64,000 nt of DNA from Zizania palustris (taxonomy: Eukaryota; Streptophyta; Magnoliopsida; Poales; Poaceae). Shown in pieces: positions 1 through 9,870 of this stretch. A program made the position numbers and the translations under genes. Location: positions 34,006,778 through 34,070,777 of the forward strand of contig JAAALK010000080.1 of assembly GCA_019279435.1 (NCBI GenBank). Direction: 5' to 3'. The number at the start of each line of letters is the position of its first letter. The first letter of the stretch is position 1. The notes beneath the pieces are model-generated. The model did not search any database and was not told where the DNA came from. It saw only the letters and a list, made by a program, of their open reading frames with translations.

Positions 1-537
1 GGCATGGGTAGAGATGGCACATGGTAGGCGGTGCTAGTTTGGCCGTGAACATGGTGACTGGTCTCGGCCATAGATATCGAGGCCGGAGATGTAATGGCTT
101 TACTGGTACTACCGTCAGTTATGCTGTAAATGTGATTTATCGGGGGTACGCTAGCAATCGGAGCTGGAGGTACGGCTTCGTAAAAGCCGAATCTTCTAAG
201 TGTCGCCTCCACCTGAGAGCTAATTGCCGAATCTAGATGGTTGGCTAGCAAAGTGCAAACAGCTTGGTCTACCGATGCGGCTATTTTTTGCTCAATCTCT
301 AAAGAAGATAAACGAGGCAATACTGGTGTTACCTGGGTCCGAGCAAGGTCAGGGGACATTGACGTCGCGCTTGATGAAGCCTGCGCGTGTCTTGACGTAG
401 CTCCCAAGCATGAGGTCTTGGAGTGCCTTCATCTTTGCCTCAATCTCTGCTTGGTCTTCTACGGGAATATCTTCAAGGGTAGGCGTCATTATGTTGTAGT
501 TGTCGATATCTGTGCCTCCCATGGGATCCATCGGCAT
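1..537 (-). pseudogene. gag N-terminal part of Tat-type gypsy element (arm A)
   Basis: The frame begins at a methionine at 537 (protein starts MPMDPMGGTD) and is collinear with the arm-B gag at 41931. An in-frame stop at 349-351 follows DVNVP, where arm B reads on into DLARTQ, so this copy is broken after about 62 codons. The downstream sequence still aligns with gag up to the window edge. Gag would form the retrotransposon particle; this copy cannot make full protein. Residue differences from arm B in the first 60 codons are few (for example D/N, Y/C, Q/R, G/R). Confidence 0.75.
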
Positions 538-631
538 CGTAGACGTAGTAGTCGTTGCAGATGTGCTTGCGACGATGTAGATGTACCTATCATGTTGGCG
601 TAGCCTTCCCCAACGGAGTCACCAAAAAGTG

Positions 632-1972
632 TGTTGACACGAAAATGTGCCCCCGTACTTGGGTCAGTTCGACGATCCAAAAGTGTGCAGATACTTAGGG
701 ACAAGCCTAAGCGTAACACAACACTGACGTCGTATTCTGACTACCCTTAACAGTGGCAAGGGGGTGGAGTCGTCAGGTAATCAGATCAAAACAAATAATC
801 CAATTAGCCAAAAAGAAATATATTAAATAAAACAAACCAGTAAGCTGATCGGAGCCTAACAGATTCAAAGTGTACTGTGCAAAGGTCTCGCCGAAGGGTA
901 CCTTCGGCGTATGGTGCGAAGGGCCTCGCTAAAGGTAGTCTTTGGCGTTCAGATTGATCTGGCCGAAGGTGGGCTCCGAACAGATCTCGACACGAAATCA
1001 CCTTCGAATAGCGAGGTTCGCGTGAAGTCTCTGACATTATACAAACACTCCAGCGCATGTGCTGGCACGACTTCATACGGAGAGAAATATAGACGTGGCG
1101 AAGCCGGACGTGACGAAGCCTACTGCGGAGCGTGCTGGCGTGCTGAACTTGGTAAAACCGACAACAGCGTGACAGTCCGGCACGGGTAGTCGAAGCTTGA
1201 ATTCCGCCGAGGGGTGTTTTGACAAGCTCCGAAACCAGCTTCCTGGCTTCGGACACCTCCGGCGAAGGGGATCCGAGCGTTAAAACCTGCAACAGAACCG
1301 AAATCAAGTGCCAATTTGGCCTAGGGACCGAATTTGCTAAGTGTCGTAGTAGGGAAACGAAGGTAGCAATCTATTACATAGATTAATGGATACTTCACAG
1401 ACGAAGTACCAAGGCGATAGCAATCCGTTACGTAGATTAACGGGTACTTCACGAGTGAAGTAACAAGGCTTACCACGGTTTCGGCGTGGCCGGCGGAGGG
1501 CTTCCAGGCAAACCCACAAAGGTTGCAGAAAAGTAAATAAAAGTAAAGATACGGTTCAAAGCTAGGGCTTTGTGATTGATTTGTGTTGGGGGCTTAATGA
1601 ACCGGCCTCACCCCTATATTTATAGGGGCCAGTCTTCTTATCTCTAAGATTAATTTGGTAGGATTCGGCCTAATCAAATTTTAGGGATAAAATTAGTCAG
1701 AATCATACTCAAACTCTATCTTTGAAAATCAGTCTGAAGTGGGCCTTCGGCAGGGCCTACCGAAGCCTACTCCTTAGGCCGGCGAGGTAGGCCTCCGAAG
1801 GCCTTCGGGCCGAAGGTAGCAGGCCACTGGAAGGCTTCCGAAGCCCAAAGCTCAATGGGCCTTCGGCCCTGTAGGGCTTTTGCCCGATCTAGGACGTGTA
1901 TTTTTGGTCTAAATTACCAAAATTGATATTTTGACAATCTTAACCATTTAATGTCATTTTTTGCTATCAACA
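632..1972 (-). repeat. LTR of Tat-type gypsy element (arm A)
   Basis: On the minus strand it begins TGTTGATAGC and ends TGTCAACA, the same termini as the arm-B LTRs. A TATA box (complement of TATAAATA) lies near 1615-1622, and CCGAAGGCCTTCGG-type palindromes occur in the upstream half. It has two copies of a roughly 54-bp direct repeat (around 1370-1475); arm B's 5' LTR has three. Length is 1341 bp against 1432 bp in arm B. Confidence 0.88.
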
Positions 1973-2512
1973 GGACTGCTTTTTTATACATTGTGTTAGC
2001 CACCTTAGTAGTGTTTCCTAAAAATATGCAAATCATGTTTAACTAGAAACAAAAATTGTTTTAACTGTTTACATATAATATTTCAATCAGTTACGAATAA
2101 TATTTCGCACAATTAGACATATTGTTTTAGCTAGTATATCGTATTGTTTAAAATAATTAAACATTTGTTTTATTTTATTTGTTAAACAATGTTTTACTTA
2201 TATATTACTAGTATTTCTCGAAATTTATGTAACCCATGTTTCAGTTAGAAACACAAATTATTTCATGTGTTCTCATATAATATTGTAATTCAGTTCTGAT
2301 TAATGTTTTATATAATTGTATGCAATATATCACGAAGTAACTCATAATATTTTAGTGGTGCTGGTTGCAACCGTTTGATCAGATGGTCAGGATTTAGCTG
2401 CGGGAGATCGGACGGTTGTGGAGAGGGTTCGATTTTTTGGCTGGCAATAGACGTCCGACGCTTTAGTCTTGTCCTAGGCTCTCCATTTTAGGTTAATCCA
2501 TTAACCTAGGTA
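1973..2512. other. AT-rich arm spacer with empty hAT target site
   Basis: There is no coding signal. The first 370 bp is very AT-rich, the rest is moderate in composition. Bases 2378-2385 (ATCAGATG) are the unoccupied single copy of the 8-bp site that is duplicated around the hAT insertion in arm B (39496-39503 and 39992-39999). Confidence 0.8.
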
Positions 2513-2731
2513 GTGTTTGGTTCTATGTACGAGGAGTAACAGAATGGTTTCTGGATATGGGGTGATAATATTGTTTGGTTCGGGGGACGGGGTGGAATCA
2601 AGTGGAACCGAACTATTCCCAGAAATAGAATATTCCTTGTAGATGTTGAATCATATGGTACTGATTTTTTTATGAACGAAATGGTTCTGAACCATTCCGT
2701 TCTATTTCTCGTCGTACACCAAACCAAACAT
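2513..2731. mobile_element. MITE-like element (arm A copy)
   Basis: A 219-bp non-coding block with imperfect terminal inverted repeats: GTGTTTGGTTCTATGTACGA at one end and, on the opposite strand, TGTTTGGTTTGGTGTACGAC at the other. Palindromic similarity continues inward through an AATGGTT motif. The counterpart is 39149-39368. I could not define a clean target duplication, so the superfamily is left open. Confidence 0.55.
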
Positions 2732-3507
2732 AACCTTAGAAAATCCAACTTGGATAACAATTATCCACAATATCTCTGGATATAGATGACACACAAATCT
2801 CCTTGTTGAACTATTAAGGCCGGTTAGAAGAAGTAACTACAGCTATTCCTAAAATCTTTATCTCCTCTAGATAATTCAGATTTTCTAACAGATTGTAAAA
2901 CCTAATAGTTACAAAATCTAAAAATAAAATTAATATATAAAAGTTGAAAAACGCAAGATTATTTATATTCTTATTGGCTAGATACTCACCGTTTGTTTTT
3001 CAAAATTGTAACATCTAGATAGTCAATAATTGCTTTCAAAACCTTGATCTCCCAAACATGTCCTTAGCTAAGCTAGATTTGCATGGCCCGACTGCGTGGC
3101 GGACATTGTAGTCCCTCCAAAAATAGTCACCCCTGTTCAATTGCTTGCTGAACAGGCATGCATGCTGGATATATCTGATGCACAGCTAGGACCAATTAAT
3201 TAGGACGACATGATAAAATAGCTGGTGTAGCCTTAAATAGAGTAGTTATGCATTAATAAAACACTCTTTTTTCAGCACTTTGTGGCTACTTAATTCTCTG
3301 TTTAGGTTGAGATTATAAGGATCTATCCATAGCTAACTACTAGAGTTTGTTTTCAATACAGGTAATCGATTAATCTTTGTGCTCCATTCTTTGCCTTTAT
3401 TTCTGTTATTAATCTCTGCAGAAATGAAAAAGGCAAAAAAAAATTTACTGATTCGCAGAAAAAAAACGTCTTTTCTTGTTTCTTCTTTTCACCGGTTCTT
3501 GGTTTGA
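2732..3507. other. AT-rich arm spacer, possible second MITE
   Basis: No coding sequence is supported. Around 2817-3065 a block starts GGCCGGTTAGAAGAAG and runs to a facing end that reads GGACATGTTTGGGAG on the other strand, flanked by TTA/TAA. It resembles a Tourist-like MITE but the ends match poorly. The remainder is AT-rich and matches arm B 38352-39148. Confidence 0.4.
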
Positions 3508-3948
3508 TCAACATTTCATGAAAATGGCCTGGTGATCGATCGATCGGATGATCAGGTAGAGTACCGATTCGAGGTCGTCGTCCAAGATCGTCGTTTTTTC
3601 GTGCGGCATGGAGGAGCAGCTCAAGAGGCCGGCGATGATGATGAAGAAAATCACGGCGCCGGAGAAGAAGTCCCTGCACGTCCACGCCGCCGCGTCGGGG
3701 AAGACCTGCTTCACAAACTTGCCGGAGGCGCCGGCGGTGATGGTGACCACGCCGACCAAGGCCGCGGCGGCGCACGCGCAGTCGAAGCGGATGCTGGGGA
3801 GTCGCCGGACGGCGGCGTCATGCCTCTGCTCGCCGACGACGCACGCCGGCTCGTTCCGATGCAGGCTCCACCGCGGCGGCGGCGGGCTCCCCGGCTCCGT
3901 CGGCTGCGGCCTCAGTGAGATCGGCAAGAAGCCCGGCGTATGATGCAC
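3508..3948 (-). CDS. Orphan ORF with two predicted membrane segments (arm A copy)
   Basis: 146 codons, GC-rich, with a proline/arginine-rich N-terminus and two hydrophobic stretches of about 20 residues (CACAAAALVGVV... and FFSGAVIFFIIIAGLL). I do not recognise the family. The listed start is a GTG; an in-frame stop lies nine codons upstream and no ATG precedes the hydrophobic core, so it is either an internal exon or a gene fragment. The arm-B copy (37911-38351) keeps the same length with only a handful of substitutions (Q/H, F/L, C/W, Q/K, M/T). Both copies being open is consistent with recent duplication and does not by itself prove function. An antisense frame is also open but has no plausible protein character. 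Confidence 0.4.
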   Translation of the reverse strand: MHHTPGFLPISLRPQPTEPGSPPPPRWSLHRNEPACVVGEQRHDAAVRRLPSIRFDCACAAAALVGVVTITAGASGKFVKQVFPDAAAWTCRDFFSGAVIFFIIIAGLLSCSSMPHEKTTILDDDLESVLYLIIRSIDHQAIFMKC

Positions 3949-4149
3949 GCGAATGTTAAGTCCGTCCTCTTGCTGTTATTCATGCAATGTCATATCTTTT
4001 CGTCATGCACGGAAGGAAAAGAAATTTTTACCTCTGTAAATGCTGCTCTAGTAAATGTAAATTGCTTTGTTTCATATTATAGTTAAACTTCAAGATTAAT
4101 TAAATTTAAATAAAATTATATTAACATCTAAAATATAAAAATATAATAT

Positions 4150-4297
4150 TAAGATATATTTCTTGGTGGATTTATTGAAATTAATTCAGCCCACAAAAAA
4201 TTCTAACAAATTTGGCCCAGAAAACATTCAGCCAACAAATAAATGGCCCACAAAAAATCAGATAAAAAACATTCAGCATAGAGCCTACCAAAATTTC
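4150..4297 (-). repeat. Degenerate GCTGAATGTTTTT repeat remnant (arm A)
   Basis: On the minus strand this is a short run of imperfect units built on TTTTTTGTGGGCTGAATG. It is the piece that lies 3' of the LINE and matches 37562-37690 in arm B. The larger part of the array is at 35270-35836. Confidence 0.6.
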
Positions 4298-4726
4298 GGT
4301 CTAGAAAAACATTTTTTTTGAAGAACAGGCGCGAACCAACACGCCCCGCTTTATATTGAAAGCGAAACCAAACCAGAACAGAGTTACTGAGAGTACCAGC
4401 TTACAATTCGAAACACACCACCGAACAACCCAAAAAGTGAAACAACTAAGTAGGTCTTAGTACAACAGCCTTGAGCTTAGGGATAGTAACTAAAGAGACC
4501 AGACAGACAACTAATAGGCAAGGTCTGCCGACACAGAGAGAAACAGCCCGGATTAGCACATAAAGTCTTAAAACGCCCATCGGAGCACAGGGGAAAAACG
4601 ATCAAGCCCAAAACAACAAAAACTCATCCAAAAGAGAATAGCAGACACTGTAGAGCTCGCGCGGACTGTAACCCAGCTTGAGGCCCAGCGTCACTTCATC
4701 AGTTTGGAGCATTTCTCACCACTACA

Positions 4727-5560
4727 CAGGGGCGGGCTCACTTGTATTCAAGGGTATGCAATTGAATACCCATTATTTTTGCAACAAAAAATTATATATA
4801 TATAATATACTATGTATATACATGAAAAAATAAAATCATTACCAAACAAGATGTGGAGGTGGCACAATTGGTTAGCACATAGTTACTTAGCAATTGAGTT
4901 ATCATGAGGTCTAGAGTTCAAGTCTCTTTCACACCATGTTTTTTATTTGCAATGAAACAAAAAAATAAGTAATTATATTTTCTTACTCTTACCACTAATT
5001 TAATAATTTTATTTTAAAAATAAGGTCATGGTAGAGCAAAGAAAGTATTGTCTAACATATTTGATTTCTATCTTACCTTTAATTTAATAATTTTATTTTA
5101 AAAGTAAGGTCATCATAGTGCGGAGGGAGTATTTTATAATGTATTTAATTTCTCATTAACTTGGTTTCACAGGAGAACAATTTTTAAACCTTTTTATTTA
5201 ATATATTTTTGCACCATTTATTATAGTATCATATAAGTTGAAAACTATATATAACAATACAATTAATATTTTTATTTTAAAAGTAAGGTCGTTGTACTGT
5301 GGAGAAAGTATTGTCTAATATATTTGATTTCTCCTTAATTTTTGGTATCACAAGCAACTGATTTTTTGAACCTTTTTATTTAATATAATGTTACATCATT
5401 TATTATAATATCATGTAAGTTAAAACTATATATAATAATATAATTAATGTTATATTTCGTTGTACATGTGGTTATATTGTTGCTTTTATCTTTCGTTACG
5501 CACAAAAAAAATTATTTGGAATTTTGAATACCCATAGTCCAAATCCTGCGCCCGCCTCTG
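4727..5560. mobile_element. Non-autonomous hAT element, private to arm A
   Basis: 834 bp with terminal inverted repeats CAGGGGCGGGC and, on the other strand, CAGAGGCGGGC. It is flanked by an 8-bp target duplication, CCACTACA (4719-4726) and CCCCTACA (5561-5568), one mismatch. Arm B has the single unoccupied site at 37134-37141, which proves insertion after duplication. The interior is AT-rich with no transposase. It contains a tRNA-like block (4853-4935) and two to three imperfect tandem units of roughly 180 bp (about 4990-5450). Confidence 0.9.
4853..4935 (+). other. tRNA-like sequence inside hAT element
   Basis: The block has a D-arm/A-box-like TGGCACAATTGGTTAGCAC, then a T-arm AGAG-TTCAAGT-CTCT with the invariant TTCAAGT-type loop, and ends CACACCA. 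The outer ends pair imperfectly (TGTGGAG with CTTTCACA). The anticodon arm is not convincing. It is probably a degenerate tRNA-derived or SINE-like fragment captured by the transposon rather than a working tRNA gene. Confidence 0.5.
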
Positions 5561-6121
5561 CCCCTACATCCCTTGCGAGAGTGCGCAATTGAACAAGGAG
5601 CAATTCGGATATATTCGTTAACTCCCCCGTCAAGCGAGTCGGAGCCACCTTCGTCCACTGCAAAATGTATGAAGTCAAGCAATATGGCAAGGTTAGAACA
5701 TTAGAAGGAACGATGTTGTTAAACACATAATTATTCTGCATGATCCAAATGGCCCAACATCCAGCAGCAAGAACACTAAGCAAAAGAAGCTTCTTTTTAA
5801 CTGAAACATTACAACCAAGACACCCAAAAACATCAATGATAGAATTCGGACAATTTGCCCAACCCAAAGACTCCTTAACTACACACCAGCAGAATTTAGA
5901 CAACGCACAATGAAACATAAGATGGTCAACCGATTCTAACTGATTGCAAAATTTACAATTCGGATCGCCAGCCCAGTTCTTCTTCCTCAACTGTTCTCCC
6001 ACCTGAATTCTTCCCTTCAAAGTAAGCCACAGAAAGCATTTCACCTTCAGGGGGGAAGCACATTTCCAGACATATTTTGTAACCGCACTTGGGACCCCCC
6101 CAAACACTACAACAAAACAGG

Positions 6122-6525
6122 CAACTTCCGTCGGCCAAAGCCGACGGAAGTTAGCCCTTTCCCGACGGAAGAAGCCAACTTCCGTCGGCAAAACGCTATC
6201 TTCCGTCGGCCTTTGGCCGACGGAAGCGCGGCGACGGAAGTTAGCTAACTTCCGTCGGCGGCCGACGGAAGTTAGCTAACTTCCGTCGGCGGCCGACGGA
6301 AGTTAGCTAACTTCCGTCGGCTTGACGTGGCCGACGGAAGTTAGCGCCGAACACTGCCACGTCACCAGGGGGGCTTTAACTTCCGTCGGCCAGGCTGGCC
6401 GACGGAAGTTAGGGGCAGCTAACTTCCGTCGGCTTTGACCATAGCCGACGGAAGTTAGCCTTTCTGCCCACGTGGCCGAAACCAGCTAACTTCCGTCGGC
6501 TATGGTCAAAGCCGACGGAAGTTAC
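6122..6525. repeat. CACTA subterminal repeats
   Basis: About 18 copies of CTTCCGTCGGC or its complement lie in some 400 bp, many arranged head-to-head so that each pair can fold (AACTTCCGTCGGC facing GCCGACGGAAGTT). Such arrays are the binding sites for the element-encoded subterminal-binding protein in the En/Spm superfamily. The same motif recurs, more decayed, at 51550-51895 in CACTA 2. Confidence 0.9.
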
Positions 6526-6564
6526 CTGGTATTTTTTTTTTATTTTTTCCTGGTTCCCCTACTC

Positions 6565-6830
6565 ACACTCACATCCAACCACAATTTCACATACATTCAC
6601 AATACACATCCAAAATCACATTTCACATCCAAAATCACATTCAAACTTCACATATAACATCCAAAACCACATCTCACATCCAAAATCACATCCACACTTC
6701 ACACATCACATCCAAAATCACATAATATAACTGAATTCACATCCAAAGTCACAGTAAACATCTGAATTCACATATAACATCCAAACTCACATACAAATTC
6801 ACAAAACACAGCGAGAGCCACATACAAAGT
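6565..6830. repeat. Degenerate CACATCCAAAATCACAT minisatellite
   Basis: Short imperfect units (CACATCCAAAATCACATT and variants) lie between the subterminal repeats and the stop codon of the transposase_24-type gene, so on the gene's strand they fall in the 3' UTR. CACTA 2 has a matching tract at 51930-52260. Confidence 0.75.
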
Positions 6831-6847
6831 CATATTTGTCCATATAC

Positions 6848-9241
6848 TCACTGATCGCCCACATTTGGGTCGTGGGCGCCGCCGCTGCCTCCTGCTTCGT
6901 TCACATTTGCCCCGGAGGCTCCATCCTGGCCAGGCGTACGGAAACACTGAAGAAATAGACAAAATTAGAAACGAACTCAACTACACTTCTAAACGCTAAC
7001 TTAGGTATTTAGGAGGTACCTCAGGTGATGTAGGAGATAGTGGTGGTGGCGGGGGAGGTAGTGGTTGGAACATAGACATGTCAAATCCACTGTTTTGCTG
7101 GGCTAGTTGCTACACATGTTGTAATGTAATCAGTTAGTTCTAAACCTATTTCTGAATACTTTTGAACTGCAACACTCTAAAGTAAGCTTACTTGGATCAT
7201 CGCATGTTGTTGTGCTAAGCAGGCGGTATAGTACTCTTGTTGTTTCCTGTTGTGCTCGTTTACCCGCCTCAATTCCTCCCTCATCCGAACCATCTCCGGG
7301 GTTTCTTCTGAGCGACGACGGCTGGAGCCAACTCCGACGGAGCTCTGCGACGACTGAGCTGACTTCTGAGCTCTCACCGCTCTCGAGTCAATAACTCCAT
7401 TGAACATGGAGTACCTGCAACATTAACAGGGGTTAGTTACCATCACAATACCATACACAAAACATTAATAAAAACATTGTCTCACCGTCCATGGCTTTTG
7501 CCACCTCCGCTGGAGTACACGGCCATTTGGTCCACAGGTTCTCTCCGCCAATCATAGTTCTCTCCATGGAGTCGAACCATGTGTTCACCATACTGCGCCT
7601 GCAAAAAACATGTCCGATTAGCTAGACGCAGAAAAATGAAATTACGTGAACTCTTAATAACATCTCACCAAATGGTCCGTGGCTGTCTGGCTACACAAGA
7701 CATCTGGCTGTGCCGGATCGCTTCCTTTGTGACCAGAGGTATACACCTCTATGTCACTTGGCACGTTGCCAGATTTAGCTTCCTGTGCATTAGAAATGAG
7801 TTAGTCGCATTACAATGTATCTATAGCTAGAGAGTGACAGATCGGTCTTACCAAGCGTTTAGCGTGGCGAATATGTCCGTCGGCACCATATCTGTGCTTC
7901 GGATCCGTCCCGCGGCATTGTCTTTTCTGCTCGGAAGTCTTCTTAAATGCGGCTGAAGACCAAATCTTGCAGAATTCAAAATAGGCGTCCTCGCGGTTTG
8001 CCAACCACGGAATCCTCACCTGAACAGAGATGCTATTTGTATTATATGACAACAAATCTCAACAATCGAAGAGGTAAAAAGTTAGAATTGTTTACCGAAC
8101 GGTATTCTTCTTCAGTCAAATAGACTGACGATGAGCCCGTCGCCTTGCTCATTCGTTGCCCTAGCTTCTCCTTGTAGTAAGCATTGTTCGCTTGAATGCG
8201 GGCATACGAAATGGCGTCCTTCACCACCTTATGCGCATTGTTGTTGAAGACTACAAGCGCATGGTTATGGTGATTGCCGACTTCTGGCAAGCAAAAGCGT
8301 AACTGCAAAAATAATGATTAGTATAGTGTTGTAACTCGAAAATTCTAAAAGAAAATTGAAAAAACACTTGCATACCCAGAAGTCATGAGACACCGCCCCC
8401 TGAGCAGTTCCGTGTCGCCCGTCAGGAGCGAACCGGTACTGGTCCCATGTTTGGCATAGAACCCGCTCACCGGTCGGCATTGTCAGCATCCCTGGGTAGT
8501 GCAGACGGCACAGGTTACCCAATATCTGGTTAACCTGTCTGACCCTCGAAGTGCCGTCGAACCGAGAGTCAATCCAAGATCTAGAAATACATAATAAATA
8601 AAGTTAATTAGTTTAGTGAAAGAAATTTTTTGAAAACAAAAGCAAAACAACAGAAGAGTATTACACTTACCCGTCACCAACAGGCGTAATCTCGATCTTG
8701 GCTCCACCGGAAGAGACTACTGGTGGAGCGACCAAGTGACTCGTCCTGAAAGTTACCGAGGACCCGCCGGCAGCCTCAGCACCTTCCTCCTGACCCGCAC
8801 CCTCCGGGAGATCCCCCTGCCCCGCACCGGCCTCTGGGTCATCCCCCTGCCCCACACCCTCTGGGTCATCCCTCTGTGCCGCACACTCTGGGACATCCCC
8901 CTCTTGCCCGCCACCCACCGGCCGATCATCCTCATGACCCGCACTCTCCAAGTGTTGTTCCTCCTACAAAACAGTATTGAAACAATTAGTAATAGTTTAT
9001 AACTGGCATAAAAAAACAATCTGAAAGTTACCTCCTCATCTAGTTGAAATGCAATAGGCCGACCAATTAATGTCGGATCTATGCATCTCAGGAGCTGCTC
9101 TTGACGACGTCTGTTTGAAGAAGAGGAACTACCCTGGAATAGGGTGTCCTCCTGACTCGTCGGTGTACTCGCCGGAGTACTCGCCGATGAACTCCCCAAG
9201 CGGAAGAGCTTCCTCGTGACAGTCTTCTTATTTTTCGACAT
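6848..9241 (-). CDS. CACTA transposase_24-type (Ptta/En/Spm) protein, ten exons
   Basis: Spliced by eye from the ATG at 9241 to TGA at 6850-6848. Exons are approximately 9241-9032 (Ser-rich basic N-terminus MSKNKKTVTRK), 8963-8672 (acidic Gly/Gln/Asp repeats), 8581-8369 (SWIDSRFDGTSRVRQVNQ, RLHYPGM), 8302-8094 (NHALVVFNNNAHKVVKDA, KEKLGQRM), 8021-7852 (PWLANREDAYFEFCKIW, CRGTDPKHRYG), 7787-7670, 7600-7489, 7413-7192 (coiled coil), 7110-7021 (proline run) and a short last exon. Junctions show GT/AG and I met no in-frame stop. The family is encoded by plant CACTA elements and is thought to act with the tnp2 transposase at the subterminal repeats. Exact exon edges are inferred. Confidence 0.75.
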
Positions 9242-9352
9242 CCTGTTCAAAATAAGCACAAACAAGCATTTATTAGTAAAGAAGGTTTGTACATATGAAA
9301 AAACATGTAATATGAAGTATATTGCATATCCATGTATCAAAACAATTACTTG

Positions 9353-9870
9353 TCAATTATCATCAAAATCAGGATCAATTTGTCCTTTTCTCCCCAAAGC
9401 ACGCCATGTTACTTTTTTCTTCTTATGTTGGTGTTTCCTTTTCTCGGGAACTGCCACATCATTAGAATCGCCGAGAAAAGAATCTGTCGACGATTCTGAC
9501 TCTACATTAAACGAAGTCGGCAATTCATCATCTTGATAAACCTCATCGACCTCTTCAACCTCCAATTGATAAGCGTCATCACTAGGGGTTTGTAGACGTT
9601 CCCGAGGATTCACTTTGTAGACTACCCACCAAGCACTTAGTTTTTCACATGGGTAGGGCATATAATACACCTGCTCGACTTGATGAGCAAGGACAAAATT
9701 GTCGCAACTAGATAATCGTTCCGCGTGTTTGACTTCAACCATCCCAAATTGGTTTTCACGAGTACCATGTTTAGGGTCGAACCAATCACAATCGAAGAAG
9801 ACTACTTTAATCTCTTTATTCCCGGCAAATTTGTACTCGATTATATTTTTGATGATTCCATAATACAACG
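9353..9870 (-). pseudogene. tnp2-type transposase C-terminus (DUF4216-like), 5'-truncated
   Basis: The minus-strand frame holds YYGIIKNIIEYKF, VVFFDCDWFDPKHGTREN, HQVEQVYYMPYP and WWVVYKVNPRERL, followed by an acidic and then lysine-rich tail ending at 9353. This is the DUF4216-type tail at the C-terminus of plant CACTA transposases. Upstream of about 9871 the sequence changes abruptly to GC-rich DNA with no similarity to tnp2, so the catalytic domain is missing. The gene lies just upstream of the transposase_24-type gene on the same strand, the usual order in the family. Confidence 0.75.

Larger units (their letters stand above)
1..1972 (-). mobile_element. Ty3/gypsy Tat-type element, 5' end (arm A copy)
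   Basis: Minus-strand copy of the start of the element at 40405-50831: LTR, primer binding region and beginning of gag; the rest lies off the window. The outer LTR edge is followed by GGACT (1973-1977), the complement of the AGTCC target duplication seen at the arm-B element. Insertion at the same site with the same TSD shows the element was already present before the region was duplicated. Confidence 0.9.
1..6104 (-). repeat. Inverted duplication, arm A
   Basis: Read on the minus strand this block matches 36598-42466 on the plus strand almost base for base: Tat gag and LTR, AT-rich spacer, MITE-like repeat, orphan ORF, LINE 3' end. Long stretches (for example 3945-4297) differ at about one base in several hundred; the LTR part differs more. 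Base 1 pairs with about 42466, so the arm continues beyond the left edge. On the right it stops at 6104, where a CACTA element is inserted. Differences between arms are mainly private hAT insertions (here 4727-5560) and loss or gain of short LTR repeats. True duplication is favoured, but scaffolding of two haplotypes is possible because two N gaps lie between the arms. Confidence 0.9.
4314..6104 (-). mobile_element. LINE (L1-type) 3' end, arm A copy, interrupted by hAT
   Basis: Minus-strand non-LTR retrotransposon tail: an A-run (read as T at 4313-4319) next to the 16-bp target duplication at 4298-4313, then a 3' UTR, then the C-terminal reverse transcriptase zinc-binding region (about 5561-6104). 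Conserved pattern: W-C-x3-P-L-K-V-K-C-F-L-W-L, GRI, W-GDPNCKFC and ESVDHLMFHC, typical of plant zf-RVT domains. The copy is cut at 6104 by CACTA 1 and carries a hAT insertion at 4727-5560 between coding end and 3' UTR. The region that survives differs from arm B at about six residues in 180. Confidence 0.85.

Noticed and set aside
2817..3065. Confident Tourist MITE call
   Set aside because: Terminal repeats match poorly and TTA/TAA could be part of the ends; noted only as possible.
4853..4935. Functional tRNA gene
   Set aside because: Acceptor stem pairing is poor and no convincing anticodon arm can be drawn.
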